Origin: Chlorobiota bacterium | GTDB lineage: Bacteria > Bacteroidota > Ignavibacteria > Ignavibacteriales > Ignavibacteriaceae | Direction of reading: 5' to 3' | NCBI GenBank assembly: GCA_008363265.1 | Contig: RHKR01000073.1 | Coordinates: 1-8,615, forward strand | Length of the DNA: 8,615 nucleotides | Part shown: in pieces, positions 1 through 7,428 of the stretch | How positions within the stretch are numbered: position 1 is the stretch's first letter | How the letters are laid out: every line of letters begins with the position of its first letter | Notes under the pieces: model-generated | The model's database searches: none | Told to the model about the DNA's origin: nothing | The model's input: the letters and a program-made list of their open reading frames with translations, nothing else | Position numbers and translations under genes: made by a program

Positions 1-1
1 G

Positions 2-118
2 GAAGCCGGCATTTACACTGTGATATGGGATGCCTCGCAATATGCTTCAGGCACCTATATAGTTGAAATGAACTGTGACGGAAAACAGTCGTCCCGGAAG
101 ATACTCCTGATCAAGTGA
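2..118 (+). CDS. C-terminal end of a T9SS-secreted protein (type A sorting domain), 5' partial
   Basis: Only the last 38 codons are in the window; the gene begins upstream and stops with TGA at 116-118. The tail reads as a beta-rich sorting domain: a GIYTVIWDA strand, then SGTYIVEM, then a basic end SRKILLIK. This G-x-Y-x-V-x-W-D-A ... A-S-G-x-Y ... K-x-L-L-I-K layout is the usual type IX secretion C-terminal domain of Bacteroidota, Ignavibacteria and relatives, which directs a Sec-exported protein through the outer membrane and is then removed. The passenger domain, and so the function, cannot be seen. The gene is convergent with the CHAT gene and 74 bases from its end. The reading as a T9SS tail is fairly secure; a FlgD-like Ig fold in another kind of surface protein is the alternative. 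Confidence 0.8.
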   Translation, partial: EAGIYTVIWDASQYASGTYIVEMNCDGKQSSRKILLIK

Positions 119-131
119 CCGATTAAAACGG

Positions 132-176
132 GAAACGGCATTCATCCCGGTGTCATACCGCGATGGATGCCGTTTC
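132..176. terminator. Bidirectional intrinsic terminator between convergent genes
   Basis: The arm GAAACGGCAT (132-141) pairs perfectly with ATGCCGTTTC (167-176), and pairing continues inward through most of 142-151 and 157-166 with one mismatch and one G-T pair, leaving a 5-base loop. The result is a stem of about 20 pairs. A T-rich run (173-179) follows on the plus strand, and TTTT follows on the minus strand (complement of AAAA at 125-128). It lies in the 74-base gap between the two converging stop codons, so it probably ends transcription from both sides. Confidence 0.75.
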
Positions 177-192
177 TTTCATCTTCTCCGGT

Positions 193-3100
193 TTATCTCA
201 GAAGCACGAACGCTCCCCAATAATAAGGAAGTCCGTACTTTTCCCTGACCGCTTGCCGGGCCTGATCAAACGCTTTAAGTTTGTCGCCGGAATTAAGCCA
301 ATTTGAATAAAAAGATATCATGAACTCCATCGTGGCGGTATCGTGAACTTTCCATAGGCTCATCACAACCGAGCCCGCGCCGGCAACCATTAGCGCCCGT
401 TGTAGACCGTATACCCCTTCAACATTCTGCACTTCACCCAGTCCCGTCTCGCATGCGGAGAGGACTACAAGTTCCGTGGCCTCAAGATCGAGGTCGAGAC
501 ACTCCTGAGCTGTAAGGATACCGTTTTCAGCAAATTTCCACTGGAGCGGCTCACTGTCGAGGTATTTTCCCGCGCCGGCGAGGAAAAGCCCTGATCGCAA
601 CAGGGGGTTCGCGACCACAATGCCACGATCGAAGCCATAGAGCCTTTCATCCTGAACATCCTGATCAGCGATAAAATAGCCGTGTGAAGCGATATGAAGA
701 ACTCCCGGATCTTTAACATTCTTTATTTTGGCCTCACTCGCGAGAGAGCCGGTGTAAAGTACTGACCCCTTTCCTTTCGACCGGAAAAGTGAGTCAATCC
801 CTCTCACTTCAGCCATTGTACCCGGAAGATCAGAGAGCCAGTATCTTTTCAACTCCGATCCGATCTCTCGGGGTACGAGCGACCTGTCTGATAATTCTGA
901 TGTGGTATCACCCTGTACCTGAACAGCACCATAAAGATCGGGATAACCAAAGAGGTGGCTTTTCTTCTCCCCTTTTTCCTCATCACTGTCCGATACGATA
1001 ACCCTGGTTGTGGTAACGGGCTCCACTTCGAGCTCTTCGTATAAATATTTTCCTGTTTCAGGGTTGATAAGAACCGCAGGGTTGATCTTGTGATAAACCC
1101 CATCAGCGGAGAAATAGAGTTTCTTCACACCACCCAAATGGTAGGCTATCGGCAGCCAAAAAAGATTGTAAGCCTTTTTAAGCGTCTGAATATCCACTTC
1201 GTTAAAGTACGCTGAGTCGGTTCCCTTCGACGCGTCCAGAAGCTGTTGAAGTGCCGCCCCCTCGAGCTCGCGTCCCAGGTACTGAAACCCGATCTCCGGG
1301 TGTTCTGTAGTCTGTGGTGTGACAATAAGATAGAGGTAATGCACCGAATCTGTCTCTTCAGCACCGTAGGGTTTGAATCTGAACACCTCGAGAGCCGCCT
1401 CACCTTCCTTCAGTTTATTCCTGATATCGTGCCATGTGATGGAGAGATCGATCAGGGAGTCAGCCCGGTAGCCGGTTGTTTTCGCGAGCTCCTGCTGCAG
1501 CTCCTTGATACTGTTCTCAACTGCAGCGAGATCAATTCCTGTCTTCGATCTTTCAGCGGGTGTGAGATTATAGAGCCTCATCGCCAGGTTCTTCATGTCG
1601 TTCAGCCGGCCCGTCTCTTCCATTTGTTTCGGATCCCGGATCATTCTCATCCTTTGCCGCTCATTTTTCAGCGCCGCAAGTTTCAGCCCTTTTATGCGGA
1701 GAAGATTGTCATAATAAAGTCCGTAAGCGGCCAGATCAAATTCAAAATATTTCATCGAAACCGACATGCAGAGTTCATTGATCTTCACGAATTTCCGCAT
1801 CATCACTTCCCTCGCATCTTCCGTGAGCACGGGAAGCACTTCTCTCAGGTATCTCGCCTGCAGATCGATCAGTTCCTTGTACAATGAAAAGAACTCGTCG
1901 CCTTTACCCCTTCTTCCCATCAGTTCGATCAGTTTTACGGTCATGAGCAGGTAGTCGGGATTAAGTTCGCTGAAGTTCTCTTTCTGTCGTTTGATCACTT
2001 TCAGCAGCAACTCCTGAGCAGGGTTAAAATCTCCCTCCCGGTGATAAAATTCAACTATATCGGTAAGGGCATTCACAAAAAACGGATCCCTTACATCCAT
2101 TATCCTCGCCGCGTTAAACTTGAGAAACTTGTAGAATGCCCTGTGCCCCTTGTTGTATGGCATCCGGTTGTGAAGTGACGAGATCAGTCCGAAAGCCTCC
2201 ATCCAGTTCCGGTCGGAAACAACAGGCAGCGCGACGAAAGCACCGGAAATTTCTCCCAGTATCCCGCCCGATCTCTCCTTTTCGCCTTTCCGGTAAAGGA
2301 TATGGGCCAGCTCAGCTTTCATCCTGAGTTTCAGATAGACTCCTTTTGTATCTTCCGAAGAGGAAAGACTGTCGAAAACCTGGATCAACTGTTCAATTTT
2401 GTCCGCGTCATTCAACGATTTATAATGATCGAGCAGCTTCGGAAGTAATTCAAGCGCATGTTCCCTGTTTTTTACAGCCCCGTTCCTGATCAGGAAATAG
2501 ACTGAATCTGCGGTCTGGTTCGAGTATGTTATCTCACCTGCCTGCGAAAGCGCGACCGACAGAAACCATAGCGCTCCGGTAAAACTGTTACTACCTTTAA
2601 GCCCGAGTGAATCGATCACCTTCAGAACCTCCCGCAACTGCTTATCGGCATCGACGAACCGGCCAAGATAAAGATAATTCTCCGCCACCTCAACCTGGGT
2701 TTGCATCAGCAGTTCATTACCCGGCAGGAAGTACTGACTAATCGTTTTAAGTTTGTCTGTCTGAATCTCAAGTGATCTTGTATATTGCCCGATGGTGATG
2801 TACAGGCCACGGAGTACTGAAAGAACATCAAAATAGTCAGTCGAAATGAACAGGTAATCATCTTCGAGCTGTTTTTTCAACCTGTTAAGTGAATCCCTGG
2901 CCGTCGTGTAGTCAAGTGAATCGATCATGACCTTTATCCGCTCAAGAGCAGCTTTCACCGACCAATCTTTAGGGGTTAACTCATCGAGTTTTTTACTGCT
3001 CTCATCAGCCTTTGCTTTATCCGGCGATACTTCGGTATAATAGAACTTCCTCCATTCCCAGGCGGTGTTCGATTGAGGGTATTTCTCCAGATATTTTTCT

Positions 3101-4122
3101 ATGGGCTTGATCAACTGACCGGGATGCTTGAGTGCCTTCCATGCTGCGAGCCAGGCGAAAGTGATACCCTGTATCTCTGTTACCGAAGTGGTGAGTTGCT
3201 TTTCAAGCCCGGGCAGAACCTCACTCTTTACATTGTTGCGTGCCAGATATCTGAAAACCTCTTCCACAACGGGAAGTGAGGCATCGGTACCGTCATCTGC
3301 CAGTGAAGCGCATTTCAGAAGGTATTCCTCGTCGTAAATCCCCGCGAAAAGCGGCGCGAAAAGCTCATTGTAAACCTTCACTATGCTTTCACCCTCATCA
3401 ATGAATGAGGGTTCGATCCACTTGTCCCGACCGGTAAGACGCACCATTTCAGCCGCAAGAGCCGGTTCATAACTCTCAAAAAGATCCAGCGGAAACCCGG
3501 GATCGCTAACGATCTGAAGGGAATCGAAAAGGGCCAGCCCTTTGTGATAATTCTCCCTGAAGTATTCCTTCTCATCGGGATAGATCTTCAGGTTTCTTGC
3601 TGTGCGGTCAGCCAGCATGTCCAGGTCACCCGGGTGAGGGATCACTTCTTCTTCCTTTGCGGGTAAAGACGACCAGCACTCCAGAAAATAGAGATATGAG
3701 GGTGATATCTGAAAGGCTATCTCTCCCTTCAGTCCGGAGAAAAGGGCTGTGACTTCCGGGTAGAACTCTTTTTCGGAAGTTATGTATCCGTTCAGGGCCA
3801 GCATGATCAGAGCGCCATGCTCTTTCGGGGTGTTACGCGCGAATTCGAGTAACGGGTTCAGGTTCCCTTCACTCGAGGTCATGTTCGCTTTAAGCAACTT
3901 GAGAAGATAGCGCTCCGGGTTCGCCTCGATAAGTCTGTCGAGAGCTGCAAGCGCGTTGGTAAGACCGGTGTCTCCCAATGGATCCGCGGGAATTGTCGAA
4001 ATGGTGCCGGCCGTCCGGGCAAAATATTCTATAAAGGTCTTCTCATCCCCGGAGAGTGGCTGTGCCTCTGAGAGACCGCCCATCAGAAAAATGAGAAGAA
4101 GGAAAATGATGACTCGTTTCAT
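193..4122 (-). CDS. Exported TPR-CHAT domain protein, predicted clan CD cysteine peptidase
   Basis: The protein has 1309 residues from ATG at 4122. That start is preferred over the in-frame GTG at 4155 because GAGAGG lies 9 bases upstream and the protein then opens with a clean signal peptide: MKR, a hydrophobic core to about residue 16, and a likely signal peptidase I site after SEA (residue 20). No lipobox Cys and no T9SS tail are present. Residues about 390-750 are helical repeats resembling TPRs, and 800-890 form a charged helical linker with the KGL signature common before CHAT domains. The CHAT domain covers about 895-1309, with the SADGVYHKINPAVL strand near 1005, SHG with His1147 (codon 682-684) and LSACETG with Cys1224 (codon 451-453). 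Both catalytic residues of this caspase/gingipain-related fold are therefore kept. Family knowledge predicts a protease that uses its repeats to hold a partner; the signal peptide places it in the periplasm or beyond. The substrate is unknown. It is transcribed alone, divergent from korA. Confidence 0.9.
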   Translation of the reverse strand: MKRVIIFLLLIFLMGGLSEAQPLSGDEKTFIEYFARTAGTISTIPADPLGDTGLTNALAALDRLIEANPERYLLKLLKANMTSSEGNLNPLLEFARNTPKEHGALIMLALNGYITSEKEFYPEVTALFSGLKGEIAFQISPSYLYFLECWSSLPAKEEEVIPHPGDLDMLADRTARNLKIYPDEKEYFRENYHKGLALFDSLQIVSDPGFPLDLFESYEPALAAEMVRLTGRDKWIEPSFIDEGESIVKVYNELFAPLFAGIYDEEYLLKCASLADDGTDASLPVVEEVFRYLARNNVKSEVLPGLEKQLTTSVTEIQGITFAWLAAWKALKHPGQLIKPIEKYLEKYPQSNTAWEWRKFYYTEVSPDKAKADESSKKLDELTPKDWSVKAALERIKVMIDSLDYTTARDSLNRLKKQLEDDYLFISTDYFDVLSVLRGLYITIGQYTRSLEIQTDKLKTISQYFLPGNELLMQTQVEVAENYLYLGRFVDADKQLREVLKVIDSLGLKGSNSFTGALWFLSVALSQAGEITYSNQTADSVYFLIRNGAVKNREHALELLPKLLDHYKSLNDADKIEQLIQVFDSLSSSEDTKGVYLKLRMKAELAHILYRKGEKERSGGILGEISGAFVALPVVSDRNWMEAFGLISSLHNRMPYNKGHRAFYKFLKFNAARIMDVRDPFFVNALTDIVEFYHREGDFNPAQELLLKVIKRQKENFSELNPDYLLMTVKLIELMGRRGKGDEFFSLYKELIDLQARYLREVLPVLTEDAREVMMRKFVKINELCMSVSMKYFEFDLAAYGLYYDNLLRIKGLKLAALKNERQRMRMIRDPKQMEETGRLNDMKNLAMRLYNLTPAERSKTGIDLAAVENSIKELQQELAKTTGYRADSLIDLSITWHDIRNKLKEGEAALEVFRFKPYGAEETDSVHYLYLIVTPQTTEHPEIGFQYLGRELEGAALQQLLDASKGTDSAYFNEVDIQTLKKAYNLFWLPIAYHLGGVKKLYFSADGVYHKINPAVLINPETGKYLYEELEVEPVTTTRVIVSDSDEEKGEKKSHLFGYPDLYGAVQVQGDTTSELSDRSLVPREIGSELKRYWLSDLPGTMAEVRGIDSLFRSKGKGSVLYTGSLASEAKIKNVKDPGVLHIASHGYFIADQDVQDERLYGFDRGIVVANPLLRSGLFLAGAGKYLDSEPLQWKFAENGILTAQECLDLDLEATELVVLSACETGLGEVQNVEGVYGLQRALMVAGAGSVVMSLWKVHDTATMEFMISFYSNWLNSGDKLKAFDQARQAVREKYGLPYYWGAFVLLR

Positions 4123-4131
4123 CGCTGAAAA

Positions 4132-4137
4132 CCTCTC
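4132..4137 (-). promoter_or_regulatory. Ribosome binding site that fixes the CHAT gene start
   Basis: On the minus strand GAGAGG lies 9 bases upstream of ATG at 4122. The alternative in-frame GTG at 4155 would add 11 polar residues ahead of the signal peptide, which supports the shorter start. Confidence 0.65.
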
Positions 4138-4141
4138 GTTT

Positions 4142-4163
4142 CCGTTCCGGGTCACAGGAACGG
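4142..4163 (-). repeat. 7-bp perfect inverted repeat in the CHAT gene leader
   Basis: CCGTTCC (4142-4148) and GGAACGG (4157-4163) are perfect complements separated by 8 bases. The element ends 19 bases upstream of the CHAT ATG and just ahead of its ribosome binding site. In RNA it would form a GC-rich hairpin with loop TGTGACCC; in DNA it has the form of a dimeric regulator site. A smaller palindrome, CGGT-TT-ACCG (4161-4170), overlaps the right arm. The pairing is seen directly; a role is inferred. Confidence 0.4.
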
Positions 4164-4228
4164 TTTACCGTACAGGAAAATTTGGTTAATGGTAAAACTA
4201 AGAAATTTCCGTGTAACTGCACAAATTA

Positions 4229-4268
4229 TTTAACCTTTTAACCGCTGAAACTGAAAAGTTGACTGAAA
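4229..4268. repeat. Short direct repeats: TTTAACC x2 and CTGAAA x3
   Basis: TTTAACC occurs at 4229-4235 and 4237-4243, a period of 8. CTGAAA follows at 4245-4250, 4251-4256 and 4263-4268, spaced 6 and 12 bases. They sit in the middle of the divergent control region, which fits a repeated regulator site, but such short motifs in AT-rich DNA can arise by chance. Confidence 0.3.
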
Positions 4269-4297
4269 CAGAAGAAAAAATTCTTTATATGATAAAA

Positions 4298-4305
4298 TAT
4301 TTTTG
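4298..4305 (+). promoter_or_regulatory. Candidate Bacteroidota-type -7 promoter element for korAB
   Basis: TATTTTTG matches the TAnnTTTG -7 consensus of the Bacteroidota housekeeping sigma factor. No TTTG -33 partner is seen at the usual distance of about 20 bases. If used, the start point would be near 4312 and the korA leader about 100 bases long, with the GTTGTT/AACAAC palindrome inside it. The surrounding sequence is T-rich, so a chance match is possible. Confidence 0.3.
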
Positions 4306-4416
4306 GAAAGGGGCATTTTTGGTTGTTTTTTAATAACAACATTTATTAAATTTCTATACCACTTTGAAGATTTTTTCAGAGCGGGGATACATTTTTAAAA
4401 CTAAGAGATTTGAGAA

Positions 4417-6258
4417 ATGGCTGATATACAACTTGTCAAGGTTGAAGATGTTACCGTCAGGTTCGCGGGAGATTCCGGAGACGGTATGCAACTCACCGGC
4501 CTGCAGTTTTCGACATCCTCTGCAATTGCCGGAAACGATTTAAATACACTCCCTGATTACCCCGCCGAGATCCGCGCTCCTGCCGGATCACTCAACGGTG
4601 TATCGGGTTTCCAGATACACTTCTCGAGTGGCGAAAGCACCACTCATGGCGATCATCCCGATGTGCTTGTTGCCATGAACCCCGCCGCTCTTAAAGTGAA
4701 CCTGAAGGATCTTAAAAAGAGCGCGACCATCATCGTAAACGAGTCATCGTTCGACAACAAGAATCTTTCGCTGGCGAAATATGAATCGAATCCCCTTGAC
4801 GATGATTCACTTAAAGGTTACAATGTTTTGCGCGTTCCGATGACGAAAGCGGTAATGAACGCCCTCGACGGCGTTAATGTCTCTATGAAAGAGAAAGAAC
4901 GCTGCAAGAACTTCTTCGCCCTCGGCATAATGTTCTGGATGTACAGCAGACCTGTGGAACCGACACTTAAGTGGATCGAGAACAAGTTCCGCGTCAAGCC
5001 TGACATCCTTGAAGCAAATAAAAAGGCTTTGATGGCCGGTTACCACTACAGTGAAATGACCGAACTTTTCACCACCCGCTTCTTCCTGGAGCCGGTAAAA
5101 CTTCCTCCCGGAAAGTACAAGAACGTTACCGGAAACGAAGCCGTCGCGCTCGGAATGGTGGCTGCCTCATGGAAGAGCGGTCTTCCCCTTTTCCTCGGCT
5201 CTTACCCGATCACACCCGCATCTGAAATTCTTCATGAGTTAAGCTCATTCAAACATTTCGGTGTGAAAACCTTCCAGGCTGAAGACGAGATCGCCTCGAT
5301 CGCGGCGTGTATTGGCGCGGCTTTTGCCGGTGACCTCGCGCTCACCACCACTTCCGGACCCGGTCTTGCACTCAAAATGGAAGCTGTTGGCCTCGGAGTA
5401 ATGACCGAGCTCCCAATGGTTATCGTTGATGTGCAGAGAGGCGGACCAAGTACAGGTCTCCCAACCAAGACCGAACAGGGCGACATGCTTCAGGCAATGT
5501 ATGGCAGAAACGGCGAAGCTCCCGTATGCGTGCTCGCTGCTTCCACACCCGCTGACTGTTTCCACATGGCTTATGAAGCATCAAGAATTGCCGTTAAGTA
5601 CATGACCCCCGTAATTCTCCTTTCAGACGGTTATCTTTCACAAGGTTCGGAGCCATTCCGCATCCCCGCTGAGGATGAACTTAAGGAGATGAAAGTTGAA
5701 TTCAGGACCGAAAAAGAAGAATTCTACCCGTATCTCCGTGACGAGAATCTTTCAAGACCATGGGCCAAACCGGGAACACCTGGCCTCGAACACCGCATCG
5801 GCGGTCTTGAAAAATCACACATTTACGGAAATGTCAGCTATGTGCCTGAAAACCACGAGTTCATGATCAACCTCCGGGATCAGAAGATCAAGAATATTGC
5901 AAATGACATTCCTGAACTCGAGATCCGCGGTGAGCAGGAAGGCGACCTCCTCGTCCTCGGTTGGGGTTCGACTTACGGCGCGATCAGCGAAGCAGTGAAC
6001 AGAGTAACCAACAGAGGCCTGAAAGTCTCACAGGTACACCTGAAATATATCAATCCGCTTCCTAAAGATCTCGGCGATATCCTTAAGAGGTTCAAACGGA
6101 TTCTCCTCCCTGAGATCAACCTCGGTCATATGGCCATGATCCTGAGAAGTCAGTACCTCATAGATATAATTCAGTACAATAAGGTCCAGGGCTTGCCTTT
6201 CAAAGCATCTGAGATAGAAGAAAAGATATTAAACCTGCTCGGAGTTGAAAATGAGTAA
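4417..6258 (+). CDS. korA: 2-oxoacid:ferredoxin oxidoreductase alpha subunit (gamma-alpha fusion), probably 2-oxoglutarate
   Basis: This is the large subunit (613 residues) of a CoA-dependent enzyme that oxidatively decarboxylates a 2-oxoacid, most likely 2-oxoglutarate to succinyl-CoA, passing electrons to ferredoxin; the reaction can also run in the reductive direction. Residues about 12-190 are the gamma domain, opening with FAGDSGDGMQLTG. Residues about 235-435 are the pyrimidine-binding alpha domain, with GSYPITPASE (261-270), TTSGPGLALK (311-320) and RGGPSTGLPTKTEQGD (341-356). A transketolase C-terminal-like domain follows (about 505-610). Length and domain order match the two-subunit KorA type. 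The start has only weak AAGAGA 8 bases upstream. It overlaps korB by 8 bases, so the two are co-translated. Cytoplasmic. The family is secure; the substrate is inferred from the two-subunit architecture, and other 2-oxoacids such as pyruvate or branched-chain acids are not excluded. Confidence 0.93.
   Translation: MADIQLVKVEDVTVRFAGDSGDGMQLTGLQFSTSSAIAGNDLNTLPDYPAEIRAPAGSLNGVSGFQIHFSSGESTTHGDHPDVLVAMNPAALKVNLKDLKKSATIIVNESSFDNKNLSLAKYESNPLDDDSLKGYNVLRVPMTKAVMNALDGVNVSMKEKERCKNFFALGIMFWMYSRPVEPTLKWIENKFRVKPDILEANKKALMAGYHYSEMTELFTTRFFLEPVKLPPGKYKNVTGNEAVALGMVAASWKSGLPLFLGSYPITPASEILHELSSFKHFGVKTFQAEDEIASIAACIGAAFAGDLALTTTSGPGLALKMEAVGLGVMTELPMVIVDVQRGGPSTGLPTKTEQGDMLQAMYGRNGEAPVCVLAASTPADCFHMAYEASRIAVKYMTPVILLSDGYLSQGSEPFRIPAEDELKEMKVEFRTEKEEFYPYLRDENLSRPWAKPGTPGLEHRIGGLEKSHIYGNVSYVPENHEFMINLRDQKIKNIANDIPELEIRGEQEGDLLVLGWGSTYGAISEAVNRVTNRGLKVSQVHLKYINPLPKDLGDILKRFKRILLPEINLGHMAMILRSQYLIDIIQYNKVQGLPFKASEIEEKILNLLGVENE
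6241..6244 (+). promoter_or_regulatory. korB ribosome binding site inside the korA end
   Basis: GGAG lies 6 bases upstream of ATG at 6251. It selects this ATG over the in-frame TTG at 6245, which would sit directly against the site. Its position inside korA supports translational coupling. Confidence 0.65.
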
Positions 6259-7285
6259 CGAAAATCAGATCCCAACAGTACAACTGACTGCCAAAGACTT
6301 CGCGTCTGACCAGGATGTTAAATGGTGTCCGGGTTGCGGCGACTATTCAATTCTCGCTCAGATGCAGAGAGTTTCGCCCTCACTCGGTGTTAAAAAAGAA
6401 GACTTCGTCTGGGTTTCCGGTATCGGTTGTTCTTCCCGCTTTCCTTATTACATGGATACCTTCGGTATTCACGGTATTCACGGTCGCGCTCCCGCGATCG
6501 CAAGCGGTGTGAAGATAGCAAGACCTGAACTGGCGGTTTGGATGGCAAGCGGTGACGGCGATCTCCTCTCGATCGGCGGTAACCACTTCATCCATATCTG
6601 CAGAAGAAATGTCGGCGTAAAGATGATCCTTTTCAACAACCGGATATACGGTCTGACAAAGGGTCAGTACTCCCCGACTTCGGAACAGGGTAAAAAGACC
6701 AAATCAACTCCGTTCGGAAGCGTTGACTATCCGTTCAAACCCGCGATGGTTGCCCTCGGTGCCGGTATTGGCTTCTACGCCCGTACTCTCGATCGCGACG
6801 CAAAACACATGCAGGAGATGATGCAGAAAGCTGCCGCTCACCACGGTACAACCCTTATCGAAGTGTATCAGAACTGCAACATCTTTAACGATGGTGCATA
6901 CTCACGACTCACAGACAAAGAGACCAAGCCTGATTCAGTTCTCGTTCTCGAAGACGGTCAGCCAATGATCTTCGGTGCGAACCGTGACAAAGGCATTAAA
7001 CTCGACGGCGATGTTCCTGTGGTTATCGATCTTAATGACGGTATTCACTCGATCAACGATGTCTGGGTGCACAAGGAAGTGGATCCTTCCCCCGTGCGCG
7101 CGTTCATCCTCGCCGAGTTCATCGAGAACCCTGAACTTCCTGTTCCTATCGGCGTTTTCAGAAGGTTCGAAAAACCGACCTACGAAGACCTCGTTGTCGA
7201 ACAGATCGAGCACATCAAAGAGACCAAAAAGGTTACCACCTTTGAAGCTCTCATCGGTCAGGGCAACGTCTGGACAGTGGAATAA
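6251..7285 (+). CDS. korB: 2-oxoacid:ferredoxin oxidoreductase beta subunit, probably 2-oxoglutarate
   Basis: A 344-residue beta subunit that binds thiamine diphosphate and one 4Fe-4S cluster and partners with the KorA encoded just upstream. The thiamine diphosphate motif is GDGD at 101-104 with NN at 129-130, about the usual distance apart. The cluster ligands are probably Cys26 and Cys29 (WCPGCG), Cys60 (GIGCSS) and Cys209 (QNCNIF), the pattern known for this family. No extra ferredoxin domain is present, so an external ferredoxin must carry the electrons; none is encoded in this window. The ATG overlaps the korA stop (ATGAGTAA, 6251-6258), and the gene is followed 25 bases later by a strong terminator, so korAB is a complete two-gene operon. 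All key residues appear intact. Annotation as a generic OFOR beta subunit would also be correct. Confidence 0.94.
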   Translation: MSNENQIPTVQLTAKDFASDQDVKWCPGCGDYSILAQMQRVSPSLGVKKEDFVWVSGIGCSSRFPYYMDTFGIHGIHGRAPAIASGVKIARPELAVWMASGDGDLLSIGGNHFIHICRRNVGVKMILFNNRIYGLTKGQYSPTSEQGKKTKSTPFGSVDYPFKPAMVALGAGIGFYARTLDRDAKHMQEMMQKAAAHHGTTLIEVYQNCNIFNDGAYSRLTDKETKPDSVLVLEDGQPMIFGANRDKGIKLDGDVPVVIDLNDGIHSINDVWVHKEVDPSPVRAFILAEFIENPELPVPIGVFRRFEKPTYEDLVVEQIEHIKETKKVTTFEALIGQGNVWTVE

Positions 7286-7310
7286 TTCCCCCCGCGGAAA
7301 TGCAGTAATT

Positions 7311-7339
7311 AAAGCCGGTGCGCAAGTGCCGGCTTTTTT
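7311..7339 (+). terminator. Intrinsic terminator of the korAB operon
   Basis: AAAGCCGG (7311-7318) pairs perfectly with CCGGCTTT (7329-7336). The inner bases can add two G-T pairs and a C-G pair closing a GCAA tetraloop (7322-7325), a stable GNRA-type loop. A run of six T (7334-7339) follows. It starts 25 bases after the korB stop. Confidence 0.92.
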
Positions 7340-7389
7340 ATTTAATGATTCTGTAATATTCCCTTAACATTCCCGTAAAACTGGCAGAG

Positions 7390-7397
7390 TATGTTTG
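7390..7397 (+). promoter_or_regulatory. Candidate Bacteroidota-type -7 element for the acyltransferase gene
   Basis: TATGTTTG is an exact TAnnTTTG match, placed between the korAB terminator and the next start codon. Transcription would begin near 7403, leaving a leader of about 25 bases. No TTTG -33 partner is visible; TTAACA at 7364-7369 is a weak upstream candidate. No Shine-Dalgarno sequence precedes the ATG at 7429, which is common in Bacteroidota. Confidence 0.45.
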
Positions 7398-7428
7398 TAT
7401 TGGAAATATAAACAACTATTGCGCTGCC

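Larger units (their letters stand above)
4123..4416. other. Divergent intergenic control region between the CHAT gene and korA
   Basis: This 294-base gap is clearly more AT-rich than the flanking genes and must hold the promoters for both divergent units. It contains the leader inverted repeat at 4142-4163, the direct repeats at 4229-4268, a TAnnTTTG match at 4298-4305 and a 6-bp palindrome GTTGTT-N7-AACAAC (4322-4340). TTGACT at 4259-4264 resembles a -35 box but has no well-spaced -10. I found no convincing small gene or RNA gene. For the minus-strand gene I cannot pick a specific promoter. Confidence 0.6.

Noticed and set aside
1246..1887. 213-residue open frame on the plus strand
   Set aside because: It lies wholly antisense to the CHAT gene, has a composition typical of an antisense shadow (rich in His, Arg, Phe, Leu and Cys) and shows no recognisable domain.
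193..4122. A CHAT-based defence system (type III-E CRISPR or gasdermin type)
   Set aside because: No CRISPR repeats, Cas gene or small gasdermin-like gene is adjacent, and the signal peptide argues against a cytoplasmic role.
4259..4293. TTGACT ... TATGAT as a sigma-70 type promoter for korAB
   Set aside because: The spacer is 23 bases, well beyond the normal 16-18; no better -10 lies at the right distance.
6975..7367. 130-residue plus-strand frame overlapping the korB end
   Set aside because: It is a +1 shadow of korB, rich in Ser and Arg, and reads through the korAB terminator.
7391..7411. Six-codon frame MFVLEI ahead of the acyltransferase gene as a leader peptide
   Set aside because: It overlaps the promoter candidate, has no ribosome binding site and is too short to distinguish from chance.
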